Counted from the first letter of the stretch, positions 18,915 through 28,864 are shown. The stretch is 64,000 nucleotides of DNA from Bacillus safensis FO-36b (GCF_000691165.1 NZ_ASJD01000003.1:310001-374000), one strand, 5' to 3'. Numbers and translations are program-made. The notes: generated from the sequence alone by a model not told the origin.

Positions 18915-18943
18915 TTTACAAACCCTTTTATCATTGTTAATAT
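18915..18943 (+). promoter_or_regulatory. candidate SigA promoter of rpsP-khpA
   Basis: TTTACA (18915-18920) and TAATAT (18938-18943), spacer 17 bp; an overlapping TATACT follows at 18941-18946. It gives a leader of about 30 nt. Confidence 0.6.
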
Positions 18944-18956
18944 ACTATCTTGTTGA

Positions 18957-19252
<296 letters not shown>

Positions 19253-19253
<1 letters not shown>

Positions 19254-19498
19254 TGAATGAGCTGTCCTTGGAAGAATTGATTGTGTCCATCGTCGAGCCA
19301 CTTGTTGATTTCCCTGAAGATATTCACGTATCTTCATTAGAAAAAGATGAGCAGGTGATTTACACACTGTCTGTCAATGCTGAAGATACCGGAAAAGTGA
19401 TCGGAAAGCAGGGACGTACAGCAAAAGCGATACGAACAGTCATTTTTGCAGCAAGTGCAGAGTCTTCTAAGAAAGTTCAACTTGAGATTGCTGACTAA
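19253..19498 (+). CDS. khpA: KH-domain RNA-binding protein KhpA
   Basis: An 81-residue single KH-domain protein with the GxxG loop GKQG in KVIGKQGRTAKAI near residues 43-55. KhpA homologues pair with KhpB (Jag) in Gram-positive bacteria and affect envelope growth through RNA binding; the partner is not in this window. ATG 19253 overlaps the rpsP stop by one base. Known as ylqC in B. subtilis. A terminator follows. Confidence 0.93.
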
Positions 19499-19532
19499 AA
19501 AGGGAGAGGGCTTAGGACCTCCCCTTTTTTTA
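19497..19532 (+). terminator. terminator after khpA
   Basis: AAAAAGGGAGAGG pairs imperfectly (one extra base) with CCTCCCCTTTTTTT. It separates rpsP-khpA from ylqD. Confidence 0.75.
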
Positions 19533-19601
19533 CACGTTTAAATCTATTTTTCGTTATACTGTAGAGGACAAATGCCTTCGGATAGGGGGACAAAAAGGAA
19601 G

Positions 19602-19988
19602 ATGCAGATCATTCAACATGTCACCGTGATGCAAGTATTAACTGAAAGCAGTAAGGACAAACTGTTAACGACTTTTTTGGAGAAAAAAGAAAGACTAGAA
19701 CGTGAATGCAATCAACTATATTTTCAACTAAAAAAACATGAAAAAGAACCACATCAGCAAGAAGCCATCCCTCAATTTCAAAAAGCGATCGATAAAAGGC
19801 AAGAGAAGATCCGGCAAATTGATTTTCAAGTAGAGCAGCTGCATATTTTGCCGCTTGGAAGTGAAATGAAAGAAACAGAAGTGGATGCACTGGTTGAAGT
19901 AAAAATAGGTGATAAATGGGATGACAAGATGCAAGATAATGTCATCGTCGTGAAAGACGGCACCATTGTGGAAATACGTCAGGGGTGA
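19602..19988 (+). CDS. ylqD: YlqD family protein of unknown function
   Basis: A 128-residue protein found in Bacillales between khpA and rimM; its function is unknown. An N-terminal strand ([15 protein letters not shown]), a central, strongly charged predicted coiled coil (about residues 20-75, rich in Lys, Glu and Gln), and a C-terminal beta-rich segment ending in [17 protein letters not shown] are visible. The frame is open from 19572, but ATG 19602 fits the family length. AAAAAGGA lies close upstream, while GGGGGA at 19585-19590 is further away, so the start is moderately certain. Confidence 0.8.
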   Translation: MQIIQHVTVMQVLTESSKDKLLTTFLEKKERLERECNQLYFQLKKHEKEPHQQEAIPQFQKAIDKRQEKIRQIDFQVEQLHILPLGSEMKETEVDALVEVKIGDKWDDKMQDNVIVVKDGTIVEIRQG

Positions 19989-19996
19989 TTGAGAAC

Positions 19997-20521
19997 ATGG
20001 AGCTAGAATGGTTGAATGTTGGAAAGATCGTCAATACACACGGAGTGCGCGGAGAAGTACGTGTCGTGTCAAAGACAGATTTCCCAGAAGAGCGCTACAA
20101 AAAGGGAAGCGTCCTCTATATTTTTAAGCAAGGTCAAAGCGAGCCGCTGAAAGTGACTGTCGCATCGCATCGCCAGCACAAACAGTTTGATTTGCTCACA
20201 TTTGAAGAAATCAACTCATTAAATGAAGCAGAGCATTTGAAAGAATCAATCTTAAAGGTAGAAAAAGAACATCTTGGGTCATTAGACGAAGGAGAATTTT
20301 ATTTCCACCAAATCATCGGCTGTGAAGTATACGATGAAGAGGACAAGCTGATCGGCCAAATCAAAGAAATCCTTACGCCAGGGGCAAATGATGTGTGGGT
20401 GGTTGGAAGAAAAGGCAAAAAAGATGCCCTCATTCCATATATACCATCTGTCGTCAAAAAGATCGATATCTCATCCAAAACCGTACACATTGAAGTGATG
20501 GAAGGACTTATTGACGAATGA
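19997..20521 (+). CDS. rimM: 16S rRNA processing protein RimM
   Basis: A ribosome maturation factor that binds S19 during 30S head assembly. The 174-residue sequence has the N-terminal beta-barrel ([16 protein letters not shown]) and the C-terminal PRC-barrel ([15 protein letters not shown] through [11 protein letters not shown]). ATG 19997 is preferred to GTG 19985, because AGGGGTGA (19981-19988) is well spaced for it. Overlaps trmD by four bases (ATGA). Confidence 0.95.
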   Translation: MELEWLNVGKIVNTHGVRGEVRVVSKTDFPEERYKKGSVLYIFKQGQSEPLKVTVASHRQHKQFDLLTFEEINSLNEAEHLKESILKVEKEHLGSLDEGEFYFHQIIGCEVYDEEDKLIGQIKEILTPGANDVWVVGRKGKKDALIPYIPSVVKKIDISSKTVHIEVMEGLIDE

Positions 20522-21252
20522 AAATCGATTTCTTAACCCTTTTTCCTGAAATGTTCGAAGGTGTGCTTCACTCATCGATCTTAAAAAAAGCACAGGAGAA
20601 AGAAGCTGTCTCATTTCAAGTCGTCAATTTTAGAGAGTATTCGGATCATAAGCATAAAACAGTGGATGACTATCCGTATGGCGGCGGTGCTGGTATGGTA
20701 CTGAAAGCGCAGCCCGTATTTGATGCGGTAGAAGATTTAACAAAGAAAGCAAGCACGAAACCCCGAATCATTCTTGTCTGTCCTCAAGGGGAAAGATATA
20801 CACAAAAGAAAGCAGAAGAACTTGCAAAAGAAGAGCATCTTATGTTCATTTGCGGCCACTATGAAGGCTACGATGAGCGCATCAGGGAGCATCTTGTCAC
20901 AGATGAGATCTCAATCGGAGATTTCGTCCTCACAGGCGGAGAGCTGCCAGCGATGATGATTGCAGACAGTGTGGTCAGGCTTTTGCCTCATGTGCTTGGA
21001 AAAGAAGCGTCTCACATCGAAGATTCATTCAGTACAGGTCTGCTTGAGCACCCGCACTATACAAGGCCAGCGGATTATAAAGGACTAAAAGTGCCGGATG
21101 TGCTTCTCTCTGGAAATCATGCCAAAATTGAAGAGTGGCGGCGCAAAGAATCCTTGAAGCGAACCTATACAAGACGGCCAGATTTGATCGATTCTTGCAA
21201 AACATTAACGGATGAAGAAAAAAGATGGCTTTGGCAGCTTCATAATGACTAG
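20518..21252 (+). CDS. trmD: tRNA (guanine-N1)-methyltransferase
   Basis: Methylates G37 next to the anticodon to prevent frameshifting. The 244-residue SPOUT-class enzyme shows the [10 protein letters not shown] motif, and the trefoil-knot SAM site with [11 protein letters not shown] and [15 protein letters not shown]. Starts at ATG 20518, overlapping the rimM stop. The rplS promoter and leader follow with no clear terminator between. Confidence 0.97.
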   Translation: MKIDFLTLFPEMFEGVLHSSILKKAQEKEAVSFQVVNFREYSDHKHKTVDDYPYGGGAGMVLKAQPVFDAVEDLTKKASTKPRIILVCPQGERYTQKKAEELAKEEHLMFICGHYEGYDERIREHLVTDEISIGDFVLTGGELPAMMIADSVVRLLPHVLGKEASHIEDSFSTGLLEHPHYTRPADYKGLKVPDVLLSGNHAKIEEWRRKESLKRTYTRRPDLIDSCKTLTDEEKRWLWQLHND

Positions 21253-21258
21253 ATTGTA

Positions 21259-21287
21259 TTGCACACGGCATAGAGGTATGATATGAT
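21259..21287 (+). promoter_or_regulatory. SigA promoter of rplS
   Basis: TTGCAC (21259-21264) and TATGAT (21282-21287) with a 17-bp spacer. The predicted start near 21294 places the whole leader downstream. Confidence 0.7.
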
Positions 21288-21293
21288 ACTACT

Positions 21294-21737
<444 letters not shown>

Positions 21738-21745
21738 TGATATCA

Positions 21746-21785
21746 AAGGAAAGAGCTTGTTACCTGTAACAGGCTCTTTTTTTGT
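21746..21785 (+). terminator. terminator after rplS
   Basis: AAAGAGCTTGTTAC pairs with GTAACAGGCTCTTT and is followed by a T-run. One G-T pair lies in the stem. Confidence 0.92.
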
Positions 21786-21827
21786 ACAATGTATAGAGAT
21801 AACAGGTAGAAGAAAGAAGGTGCACAT

Positions 21828-22676
21828 ATGACGATTCAATGGTTTCCAGGCCATATGGCAAAAGCAAGACGTGAAGTCACAGAAAAATTAAAACTCATCG
21901 ACATCGTATTTGAATTAACCGATGCAAGAATTCCGATGTCCTCTAGAAACCCAATGATCGAAGAAATCCTTCAAAACAAACCCAAAATCATGCTCTTAAA
22001 CAAAGCAGATAAAGCAGATCCTCGTATGACAAAGGAGTGGCAGGCGCACTTTGAGCAGCAAGGCGTTCGGTCACTTGCCATTAACTCAGTCGATGGACAA
22101 GGGTTAAATCAGATCATCACGGCTTCAAAAGAAATTTTAAAAGAAAAATTCGACCGCATGAAAGCAAAAGGCGTCAAACCACGTGCAATTCGAGCACTAA
22201 TTATCGGGATTCCCAACGTCGGAAAATCGACCTTAATCAATCGTTTAGCAAAAAAGAACATTGCCAAAACAGGAGACCGGCCTGGTATTACGACATCACA
22301 GCAATGGGTGAAGGTAGGGAAAGAACTAGAACTGCTTGATACCCCTGGAATCCTCTGGCCGAAGTTTGAAGATGAGCAGGTAGGACTCAGGCTTGCGGTG
22401 ACTGGAGCGATCAAAGATTCGATCATCAACTTACAGGATGTCGCTGTGTATGCACTTCGTTTTCTAGAAGAGAATTACCCAGAGCGATTAAAAAAACGCT
22501 ATGATCTAGCGGAGATACCTGAAGATACGGTTGAGCTGTTTGATGCAATTGGCACTAAGCGCGGCTGTCTAATGAGCGGGGGATTCATAAACTATGACAA
22601 AACCACCGAAATCATTATTCGGGATATTCGAACAGAAAAATTTGGTCCCCTCACTTTTGAGAAGCCTGAAAGCTAA
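21828..22676 (+). CDS. rbgA: ribosome biogenesis GTPase A
   Basis: A circularly permuted GTPase needed for late 50S assembly in bacilli. The 282 residues show the permuted motif order G4-G1-G3: NKAD near residue 58, GIPNVGKS near 127, DTPG near 171. A C-terminal helical ANTAR-like RNA-binding region follows. The start context [16 protein letters not shown] is diagnostic (the histidine after FPG is family-specific). ATG 21828 follows GAAAGAAGG. A terminator sits directly after the stop. B. subtilis name ylqF. Confidence 0.96.
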   Translation: MTIQWFPGHMAKARREVTEKLKLIDIVFELTDARIPMSSRNPMIEEILQNKPKIMLLNKADKADPRMTKEWQAHFEQQGVRSLAINSVDGQGLNQIITASKEILKEKFDRMKAKGVKPRAIRALIIGIPNVGKSTLINRLAKKNIAKTGDRPGITTSQQWVKVGKELELLDTPGILWPKFEDEQVGLRLAVTGAIKDSIINLQDVAVYALRFLEENYPERLKKRYDLAEIPEDTVELFDAIGTKRGCLMSGGFINYDKTTEIIIRDIRTEKFGPLTFEKPES

Positions 22677-22710
22677 AAGACACGCAGCTCATGCGGGTCT
22701 TTATTTTTTG
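22674..22710 (+). terminator. terminator after rbgA
   Basis: AAAGAC-A-CGCA pairs with TGCG-G-GTCTTT around the loop GCTCA, followed by ATTTTTT. It isolates rnhB-ylqG-ylqH from rbgA. Confidence 0.85.
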
Positions 22711-22719
22711 CGAAAAACT

Positions 22720-22730
22720 GCCGATATAAA
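22720..22730 (+). promoter_or_regulatory. SigD-type -10 octamer upstream of rnhB-ylqG-ylqH
   Basis: GCCGATAT (22720-22727) equals the consensus -10 of SigD (sigma-28) promoters and sits just past the rbgA terminator. The expected TAAA -35 about 15 bp upstream is not present (TTAT instead). The overlapping TATAAA (22725-22730) could instead serve SigA, but without a good -35. Confidence 0.35.
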
Positions 22731-22752
22731 GAAGGAGGCTGCGAAAAAGCCT

Positions 22753-23517
22753 ATGTACACGGTGAAGCAAATAAAAGAACTAATAGAAAAGCATGCAGGC
22801 GACGAGTCATACATTCGCGAGCTTGTGAAAGATGATACGAGAAAAAGTGTCCAAAAACTGATAGAAAAGTGGCACAAAGAGAGAGAAAAGCAGCAAGCAC
22901 TTCACGCAGCATGGCATGACATGCTGCAATTTGAAAACAAAGCAAAGACGCAGGGATACACATGTATTGCTGGAATAGATGAAGCAGGAAGAGGACCGCT
23001 TGCCGGCCCAGTTGTGGCAGCAGCCGTTATATTAAAGGAAGAGACAGTCCTGCTCGGTTTAAACGACTCAAAGCAATTATCTGAGAAAAAAAGATTGGCT
23101 TATTATGATTTAATTCAAAAAGAAGCACTTGATATCGGAATCGGCATTGTTGATGCGGCTACGATCGATGAAATCAATATTTATGAAGCATCAAGACTGG
23201 CGATGGTAAGAGCTGTAGAGCAGTTAACTCATACACCTGATTATCTACTCATAGATGCCATGACACTCCCGCTTTCTACCCACCAAGAGAATATCATCAA
23301 AGGAGATGCAAAAAGTGCATCCATTGCAGCAGGTGCATGTATTGCGAAGGTGACAAGGGATCAGATGATGGAAGAGTACGGGCGTAAATATCCTGAGTAT
23401 CAATTTGAAAAACATAAAGGGTACGGAACGAAAGAGCACCTGGCTGCGATTCAAACACATGGTGCTACCCCAATCCACCGATTATCGTTTGCGCCGGTGA
23501 AATCTGTTATATCATAA
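22753..23517 (+). CDS. rnhB: ribonuclease HII
   Basis: Removes ribonucleotides from DNA and RNA from RNA-DNA hybrids. The 254-residue enzyme has a roughly 70-residue N-terminal extension seen in Bacillus RNase HII, then the catalytic core with GIDEAGRGPLAGPVVAAAVIL (Asp-Glu), DSKQLSEKKR and LIDAMTLPL (Asp). The frame is open from 22594 inside rbgA. ATG 22753 is chosen for family length, although the AAGGAGG at 22732-22738 is 14 nt away. Confidence 0.94.
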   Translation: MYTVKQIKELIEKHAGDESYIRELVKDDTRKSVQKLIEKWHKEREKQQALHAAWHDMLQFENKAKTQGYTCIAGIDEAGRGPLAGPVVAAAVILKEETVLLGLNDSKQLSEKKRLAYYDLIQKEALDIGIGIVDAATIDEINIYEASRLAMVRAVEQLTHTPDYLLIDAMTLPLSTHQENIIKGDAKSASIAAGACIAKVTRDQMMEEYGRKYPEYQFEKHKGYGTKEHLAAIQTHGATPIHRLSFAPVKSVIS

Positions 23518-23543
23518 ATTTTAATCTAAGGAGGCTGCCTGTG

Positions 23544-25283
23544 ATGACAAGAGTTGAGGATATACATACAGCACTGAATAGCCGGCTGAATACGGCCGAA
23601 TCGGTTCCATTAAACACCGAAGGGAAGGATAATGTTCATCGGCTGATTCTCGGCAAGGTACTAAAAATGCTTGGAGATGATACAGCCCTTGTTCAAATAG
23701 GCTCAACGAAAATAAAAGCACAGCTGGCGGCTCAGCTTAAAGCAGACGCGTTTTATTGGTTCCAATTTGAACAAGAGGGTGGAGGCAGCCTCAATAAACT
23801 AAGACCCGTTCAGCAATTTGATCAAGATCCTAAGACATTAAAAGATGCAGCAGCCAAACTATTAGAAGGTCTCTCACTGAAAAATGGGATTGAAAACATG
23901 CTGACGGCTACAGCTTTTTTAAAGGAAAAGCCGGTCATCAACGAAGGAGAGTTAAAAACGGCAGTGAAGTGGATCGAACAGCTTCAAGGAGCTGATGTGA
24001 AGAAAGGGCTCCAGGCACTTCTCTTTGCTTTAAAGAAAGATTTACCGATCCAGCAAGGGGTGCTTCAATCTATTTTAGCCGTAAAATCATCCTCTGCCCT
24101 TCACCAGGATATAACAGCGCTATTAAATCAATTAACACAGCTTCCGAAGCACACAGATGCCACACAGACCCTTATACAAGCCGTTCGGTCAGTTGTAGAT
24201 GCAGAGACAGCCATCCATGCAGAAAAGCTCTTATCGGTCCTTCTAGCAGCGAGAGAAGGCGTGGCGAAGCAAGACGGCAATTCACCAATAACGACTCCGC
24301 TCAATCCGTCTCAGCAAAAAGAAAATAGTCTTGCCTCAATTGTACAAGAGCGTCAGCCGTCCCAAGTTCTTCAGACAAACGTGCAGCAGCAGTCAACAAG
24401 TCCAACAGCGCTGCAAATTCCGCTTCAGCAAATTGAGCGGATACTGACAAGCTTGATGAAACAAGGTGCAGACGGGCAGCAAGAGCCTAACTTAAAACAG
24501 CTCACAGCATTGCTGCAAGGGCTCCAGCAGGCAGGATCTCAGCCTGACGCAAAAGGAGCTGTGCTTCAAAAAGAGTTTCCCTTCCTGTCAAAAAGAGAGG
24601 CAAAAGCTTTGGCCCAGGTGGTGCAGCAGACTGAACCAACATTAAGCAATAAAACTGATGTGCTCGATTTACTTATGACGATGAAAAAGGCAATTGGTGT
24701 ACGTGATGAAATCGGTATGCTGAAACTGCTCGAAAAAGGCAGCCAGGATGTCAAAAGTCAGGAGCTGCACCAATTAAAGCTTGTGCTGAATGATGTGAAG
24801 CAGGCGGATTTACCAGAGCACGTTAAAAAAGAAGTGGATCAATTATTTCATAGATTGAATGGGCAGTTATTTGTGCAGCAGGAGAACCAAACCGTCAGTC
24901 AAATGATGGTTTCCTATCCTCTTTTCTCAAAACATAGTGTTCAAGATTTAACCTTTATACTAAAGGGACATAAGAAAAAAGATGGCTCTATTGATATTTC
25001 TCAGTGCCGCCTGATGTTTTATCTAAACATGGAAAACCTTGAAGAAACCTTAATAGACTGTACGATTCAGCAAAAGGTCATGTCTATTACTGTCGAGACA
25101 GCCCATGAACTGCAAGGAACCATTAATCCGATGATTCCGGCTGTTCGGGAGAATTTAAATGCTCTAGGATACAGTTTAACGGGAATTACAGCAAAAAAGA
25201 GACAAGAGCCAGTAGATCCGTCTCAATTTCTAGATGAACACTTTCATAAAATCAGCGAGAAAGGGCTGGACTTACGAGTATGA
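23544..25283 (+). CDS. ylqG: YlqG: FliK-C-like protein with Gln-rich middle
   Basis: A 579-residue protein with no assigned function that I know of. Residues 1-110 look globular (HRLILGKVLKMLGDDTALVQIG). About 110-330 is helical and Gln/Leu-rich low complexity. The last ~100 residues contain CRLMFYLNMENLEETLIDCT, a run of helices, and LNALGYSLTGI, which I align by eye with the FliK C-terminal (Flg_hook) pattern RLNPENLGFITIQL...LPQLKQALPNMSVQV of the true FliK in this window. No signal peptide is seen. ATG 23544 is preferred to GTG 23541 (AAGGAGGC at 23528-23535). Overlaps ylqH by four bases. Confidence 0.75.
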   Translation: MTRVEDIHTALNSRLNTAESVPLNTEGKDNVHRLILGKVLKMLGDDTALVQIGSTKIKAQLAAQLKADAFYWFQFEQEGGGSLNKLRPVQQFDQDPKTLKDAAAKLLEGLSLKNGIENMLTATAFLKEKPVINEGELKTAVKWIEQLQGADVKKGLQALLFALKKDLPIQQGVLQSILAVKSSSALHQDITALLNQLTQLPKHTDATQTLIQAVRSVVDAETAIHAEKLLSVLLAAREGVAKQDGNSPITTPLNPSQQKENSLASIVQERQPSQVLQTNVQQQSTSPTALQIPLQQIERILTSLMKQGADGQQEPNLKQLTALLQGLQQAGSQPDAKGAVLQKEFPFLSKREAKALAQVVQQTEPTLSNKTDVLDLLMTMKKAIGVRDEIGMLKLLEKGSQDVKSQELHQLKLVLNDVKQADLPEHVKKEVDQLFHRLNGQLFVQQENQTVSQMMVSYPLFSKHSVQDLTFILKGHKKKDGSIDISQCRLMFYLNMENLEETLIDCTIQQKVMSITVETAHELQGTINPMIPAVRENLNALGYSLTGITAKKRQEPVDPSQFLDEHFHKISEKGLDLRV

Positions 25284-25555
25284 AGGATTCAAAACCGCTT
25301 AGAAGAGCGGTCGCTCTGCATTACGATGAAGAAAAACAAAAAGCGCCAAAAGTCGTTGCAACAGGCAGCGGCTATGTGGCAGATCATATTATTGAAGAAG
25401 CAAAAAAGTCGGGAGTCCCAATCCAGGAAGACCGTAATTTAGTCGAACTCATGCGACATTTAACATTAGATGAGGAGATCCCCGAAGCGTTATACGATAC
25501 TGTAGCAGAAATTTTTTCGTTTATCTACAGATTAGATCAAAAAATGAAAAAATAA
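25280..25555 (+). CDS. ylqH: stand-alone FlhB C-terminal-domain-like protein YlqH
   Basis: A 91-residue soluble protein that aligns along its length with the part of FlhB following the NPTH autocleavage site. YlqH RRAVALHYDEEKQKAPKVVA compares with FlhB YAIALKYDEEKMDAPYVVAK, then ENRPLARALYDQ-like EDRNLVELMRHL and IPEALYDTVAEIFSFIY. It has no membrane part and no NPTH motif. The ATG overlaps the ylqG stop. It may imitate the cleaved FlhB-CC fragment and interact with the export gate or with YlqG; this is inference. Confidence 0.85.
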   Translation: MKDSKPLRRAVALHYDEEKQKAPKVVATGSGYVADHIIEEAKKSGVPIQEDRNLVELMRHLTLDEEIPEALYDTVAEIFSFIYRLDQKMKK

Positions 25556-25647
25556 GGTAAAAAAAGTGATTTGGCTGAAAAATTTATATTTTTAATAAAA
25601 TAAAAGTTTGAATGTTTAGAAGGATTTTACGATTTTACATAGAACCC

Positions 25648-25676
25648 TAGACATTCTCTTTTTTATTCTTTAAAAT
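25648..25676 (+). promoter_or_regulatory. SigA promoter of sucCD
   Basis: TAGACA (25648-25653) and TAAAAT (25671-25676) with a 17-bp spacer. No clear terminator precedes it after ylqH. Confidence 0.65.
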
Positions 25677-25689
25677 GAAAGCGCAGTCT
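25675..25689 (+). promoter_or_regulatory. CcpA cre site on the sucCD promoter
   Basis: ATGAAAGCGCAGTCT matches the cre consensus WTGNAANCGNWWNCA at all but two defined positions. It overlaps the end of the -10 box and the expected +1. This placement would let CcpA block initiation in glucose-rich conditions. Confidence 0.6.
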
Positions 25690-25731
25690 ATTTTATAATT
25701 TTTGTTTCTACATATGTTGGGAGGATGGGAA

Positions 25732-26892
25732 ATGAATATCCATGAGTACCAAGGAAAAGAAATCCTAAGAAAATATGGGGTTTCAGTTCCAAATGGTAAA
25801 GTAGCATTTACACCTGATGAAGCAGTGAAAGCATCAGAAGAGCTAGGGAGCTCTGTATATGTCGTAAAAGCACAGATTCATGCAGGCGGCCGTGGTAAAG
25901 CAGGCGGGGTAAAAATTGCAAAAACGAAAGATGAAGTGAAAGGGTTTGCAGAGGAATTGCTCGGCAAGACACTTGTCACACATCAAACAGGGCCTGAAGG
26001 GCGCGAAATAAAACGCTTACTTATTGAAGAAGGCTGCGATATTCAAAAGGAATACTATGTTGGACTAGTTTTGGACAGAGCGACATCAAGAATTGTATTG
26101 ATGGCATCTGAAGAAGGCGGTACTGAAATTGAAGAAGTAGCAGAAAAAACGCCAGAAAAAATCGTCAAAGTGGTCATCGACCCAGCGATTGGCCTGCAAG
26201 GCTATCAGGCGAGAGAAGTAGCATTTAAAATTAATATTCCAACAAAATTAGTTGGCCAAGCTGTTAAGTTTATGACAAGCCTTTACAATGCGTTTATTGA
26301 AAAAGATTGTTCAATTGCTGAGATTAATCCACTTGTTGTAACAGGCGATGGAAAAGTCATGGCACTTGATGCAAAATTAAACTTTGATAGCAATGCCTTA
26401 TATAGACAAAAAGATATATTAGAATACCGTGACCTTGATGAAGAGGATCCAAAAGAAATTGAAGCATCTAAATATGACTTAAGCTACATTTCTTTAGATG
26501 GAAATATTGGCTGTATGGTCAATGGAGCAGGACTTGCGATGTCTACAATGGATATCATCAAGCATTACGGCGGGGACCCTGCAAACTTCCTAGATGTTGG
26601 CGGCGGTGCAACAGCTGAAAAAGTAACGGAAGCATTTAAAATCATCTTATCTGATCAAAATGTCAAAGGGATTTTCGTGAACATTTTTGGCGGCATCATG
26701 AAATGTGATGTGATTGCAGAAGGTGTTGTTGAAGCGACGAAACAGGTCGGCTTAACATTACCACTTGTTGTACGTCTTGAAGGAACAAACGTTGAATTAG
26801 GGAAGAAAATCCTGAGTGATTCAGGCTTAAATATCACTTCTGCTGAGTCTATGGCTGACGGGGCAGAAAAGATTGTATCTTTAGTCAAGTAG
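25732..26892 (+). CDS. sucC: succinyl-CoA synthetase beta subunit
   Basis: ADP-forming TCA-cycle enzyme subunit that makes ATP while converting succinyl-CoA to succinate. In its 386 residues: an N-terminal ATP-grasp domain ([18 protein letters not shown] near 42-59), [18 protein letters not shown] near 198-215, and a C-terminal CoA-ligase domain ([29 protein letters not shown]). ATG 25732 with GGGAGGATGGG upstream gives the [10 protein letters not shown] start; the open frame begins at 25702. Paired with sucD 22 bp downstream. Confidence 0.97.
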   Translation: MNIHEYQGKEILRKYGVSVPNGKVAFTPDEAVKASEELGSSVYVVKAQIHAGGRGKAGGVKIAKTKDEVKGFAEELLGKTLVTHQTGPEGREIKRLLIEEGCDIQKEYYVGLVLDRATSRIVLMASEEGGTEIEEVAEKTPEKIVKVVIDPAIGLQGYQAREVAFKINIPTKLVGQAVKFMTSLYNAFIEKDCSIAEINPLVVTGDGKVMALDAKLNFDSNALYRQKDILEYRDLDEEDPKEIEASKYDLSYISLDGNIGCMVNGAGLAMSTMDIIKHYGGDPANFLDVGGGATAEKVTEAFKIILSDQNVKGIFVNIFGGIMKCDVIAEGVVEATKQVGLTLPLVVRLEGTNVELGKKILSDSGLNITSAESMADGAEKIVSLVK

Positions 26893-26914
26893 AGCAGAAA
26901 GGCAGGGAACCTAA

Positions 26915-27817
26915 ATGAGTGTATTTATTAATAAAAATACGAGAGTAATTGTTCAGGGGATTACCGGTTCAACCGCATTGTTCCATACAAAACAAATGAT
27001 TGAGTACGGAACAAATATCGTTGGCGGTGTCACACCTGGAAAAGGTGGAACTGAAGTAGAAGGAGTTCCTGTATTTAATACTGTATCTGAAGCAGTGCAG
27101 ACTACTGGAGCGAACGCTTCTGTTATCTATGTACCAGCACCATTTGCGGCAGATGCCATTTTAGAGGCTGTTGACGCAGAAGTCGATCTCGTCATTTGTA
27201 TCACTGAACATATTCCAGTGCTTGACATGGTCAAAGTGAAACGGTATATGGAAGGGAAAAAGACAAGACTAGTTGGGCCAAACTGCCCAGGTGTCATCAC
27301 ACCTGAAGAATGTAAAATTGGTATCATGCCTGGCTACATTCATAAAAAAGGTCATGTGGGTGTTGTTTCTCGTTCTGGAACGCTTACATATGAAGCGGTA
27401 CATCAGCTTTCAGAAGCTGGTGTTGGACAATCGACAGCTGTAGGAATCGGGGGAGACCCGGTAAATGGGACAAACTTTATTGATGTTTTAAAAGCATTCA
27501 ATGAAGATCCTGAAACGCATGCTGTGATTATGATCGGTGAAATCGGCGGTACGGCTGAAGAAGAAGCAGCTGAATGGGTAAAAGCAAATATGACTAAGCC
27601 AGTCGTTGGCTTTATTGGCGGTAAAACGGCGCCTCCAGGAAAACGTATGGGACATGCTGGTGCCATTATTTCTGGTGGTAAAGGAACAGCTGATGAAAAG
27701 GTAAAAACAATGCGTGAATGTGGAATTGAAGTGGCAGAAACACCATCTGTCATGGGAGAAACGTTGATTAAAGTATTAAAAGAGAAGAATCTCTTCGAAG
27801 CTTGTAAAACGCATTAA
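26915..27817 (+). CDS. sucD: succinyl-CoA synthetase alpha subunit
   Basis: Carries the phosphorylated histidine: His247 in RMGHAGAII. The N-terminal CoA-binding Rossmann domain ([16 protein letters not shown] through [10 protein letters not shown]) and the middle [10 protein letters not shown] motif are evident. 300 residues, usual for the family. ATG 26915 follows AAGGCAGGGA. Forms the alpha-beta enzyme with SucC; a terminator follows. Confidence 0.97.
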   Translation: MSVFINKNTRVIVQGITGSTALFHTKQMIEYGTNIVGGVTPGKGGTEVEGVPVFNTVSEAVQTTGANASVIYVPAPFAADAILEAVDAEVDLVICITEHIPVLDMVKVKRYMEGKKTRLVGPNCPGVITPEECKIGIMPGYIHKKGHVGVVSRSGTLTYEAVHQLSEAGVGQSTAVGIGGDPVNGTNFIDVLKAFNEDPETHAVIMIGEIGGTAEEEAAEWVKANMTKPVVGFIGGKTAPPGKRMGHAGAIISGGKGTADEKVKTMRECGIEVAETPSVMGETLIKVLKEKNLFEACKTH

Positions 27818-27823
27818 TGACAC

Positions 27824-27862
27824 AAGAAGACTTGTTCTTTGGCAAGTCTTCTTCTTTCTATT
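27824..27862 (+). terminator. terminator after sucD
   Basis: AGAAGACTTG pairs with CAAGTCTTCT over an 8-nt loop, followed by a T-rich tract. The dprA Shine-Dalgarno lies just downstream. Confidence 0.85.
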
Positions 27863-27880
27863 TTAAACTGGAGGAATGGT

Positions 27881-28783
27881 ATGTACAACGTGTCCGAAAG
27901 AATGATTTTTCACCGCTTAAAAGGCCTCATCTCACCCTCATTATTAACAAAATGGTGGAAAGTCGATCCTGAGCTATATATAAATGAAGAAACACATCAT
28001 TTTAAACAGGATCGAGCGTTACAAACGATCGACTTTACCCGCTTAAAACAAGCTGAAGAAAATGAATTCCCCATTTTTCAACACATCGTTCAAGCCTATT
28101 TAAAGCAAAACATTCACATGATTCCCATCACATCACCCTTATATCCCAGCACACTAAAAAATATTTATGATCCTCCCCCTGTGTTATTCCTAAAAGGAAA
28201 CGTATCATATTTAAATGAAGAAAAAAGTTTAGGTGTAGTCGGCACGCGAGTTCCATCGTCTTATGGAGAAGCATGTGTGAAGAAAATTGTTGGTGAGCTT
28301 GTAAAGGAAGATTGGATGATTGTCAGTGGTTTAGCTAAAGGAATCGATGGACTTGCACATAAAGAGTGCATCAGAAAAAAAGGAAAAACGATCGGCATTA
28401 TAGCAGGCGGTTTTCAGCATTTATACCCAAAAGAGCATGAGCAAATGGCTCAATACATGGGCGAGCATCATTTGCTTTTGTCAGAGCATCCTCCTTATGT
28501 CAAACCAGAAAAGTGGCATTTTCCAATGAGAAATCGTTTAATTAGTGCACTGACGAAAGGAACCATCGTGATACAGTGCAAAGAAAAGAGCGGTTCTCTT
28601 ATTACAGCCTATCAAGCACTTGAGCAAGGAAAAGAGGTATTTGCAGTTGCTGGATCCATCTTTGATCCTAATTCCACAGGTCCGGCAAGACTCATTCAGC
28701 AGGGAGCAAAGCTTGTTCATTCAACAAAAGATATTTTAGAGGAATTCTCCTTCCGCAGCGTTCAATATACTGAACCAACATAA
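27881..28783 (+). CDS. dprA: DNA processing protein DprA (Smf)
   Basis: Loads RecA on incoming single-stranded DNA during natural transformation. The 300-residue protein has a short N-terminal region, then the Rossmann-like DprA core: SLGVVGTRVPSSYGE near residue 118, VSGLAKGIDGLAH near 148, LSEHPP, FPMRNRLISALTKG and KEVFAVAGSIFDPNSTG. ATG 27881 follows GGAGGAATGG; the open frame from 27839 lies within the sucD terminator and is rejected. No terminator is visible before the topA promoters. Confidence 0.95.
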   Translation: MYNVSERMIFHRLKGLISPSLLTKWWKVDPELYINEETHHFKQDRALQTIDFTRLKQAEENEFPIFQHIVQAYLKQNIHMIPITSPLYPSTLKNIYDPPPVLFLKGNVSYLNEEKSLGVVGTRVPSSYGEACVKKIVGELVKEDWMIVSGLAKGIDGLAHKECIRKKGKTIGIIAGGFQHLYPKEHEQMAQYMGEHHLLLSEHPPYVKPEKWHFPMRNRLISALTKGTIVIQCKEKSGSLITAYQALEQGKEVFAVAGSIFDPNSTGPARLIQQGAKLVHSTKDILEEFSFRSVQYTEPT

Positions 28784-28792
28784 AAATATCGT

Positions 28793-28864
28793 TTGACAAA
28801 AGACATCGGAATATTTAATAATAGTGAGGATTTAAGTTTACACTTTGTTTTTCGTGTTTATAAT
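28793..28864 (+). promoter_or_regulatory. two tandem SigA promoters of topA
   Basis: P1: TTGACA (28793-28798) and TAATAA (28816-28821), 17-bp spacer. P2: TTTACA (28837-28842) and TATAAT (28859-28864), 16-bp spacer. The second leaves a leader of about 105 nt. Supercoiling-dependent topA control is known in other bacteria; its presence here is untested. Confidence 0.6.
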
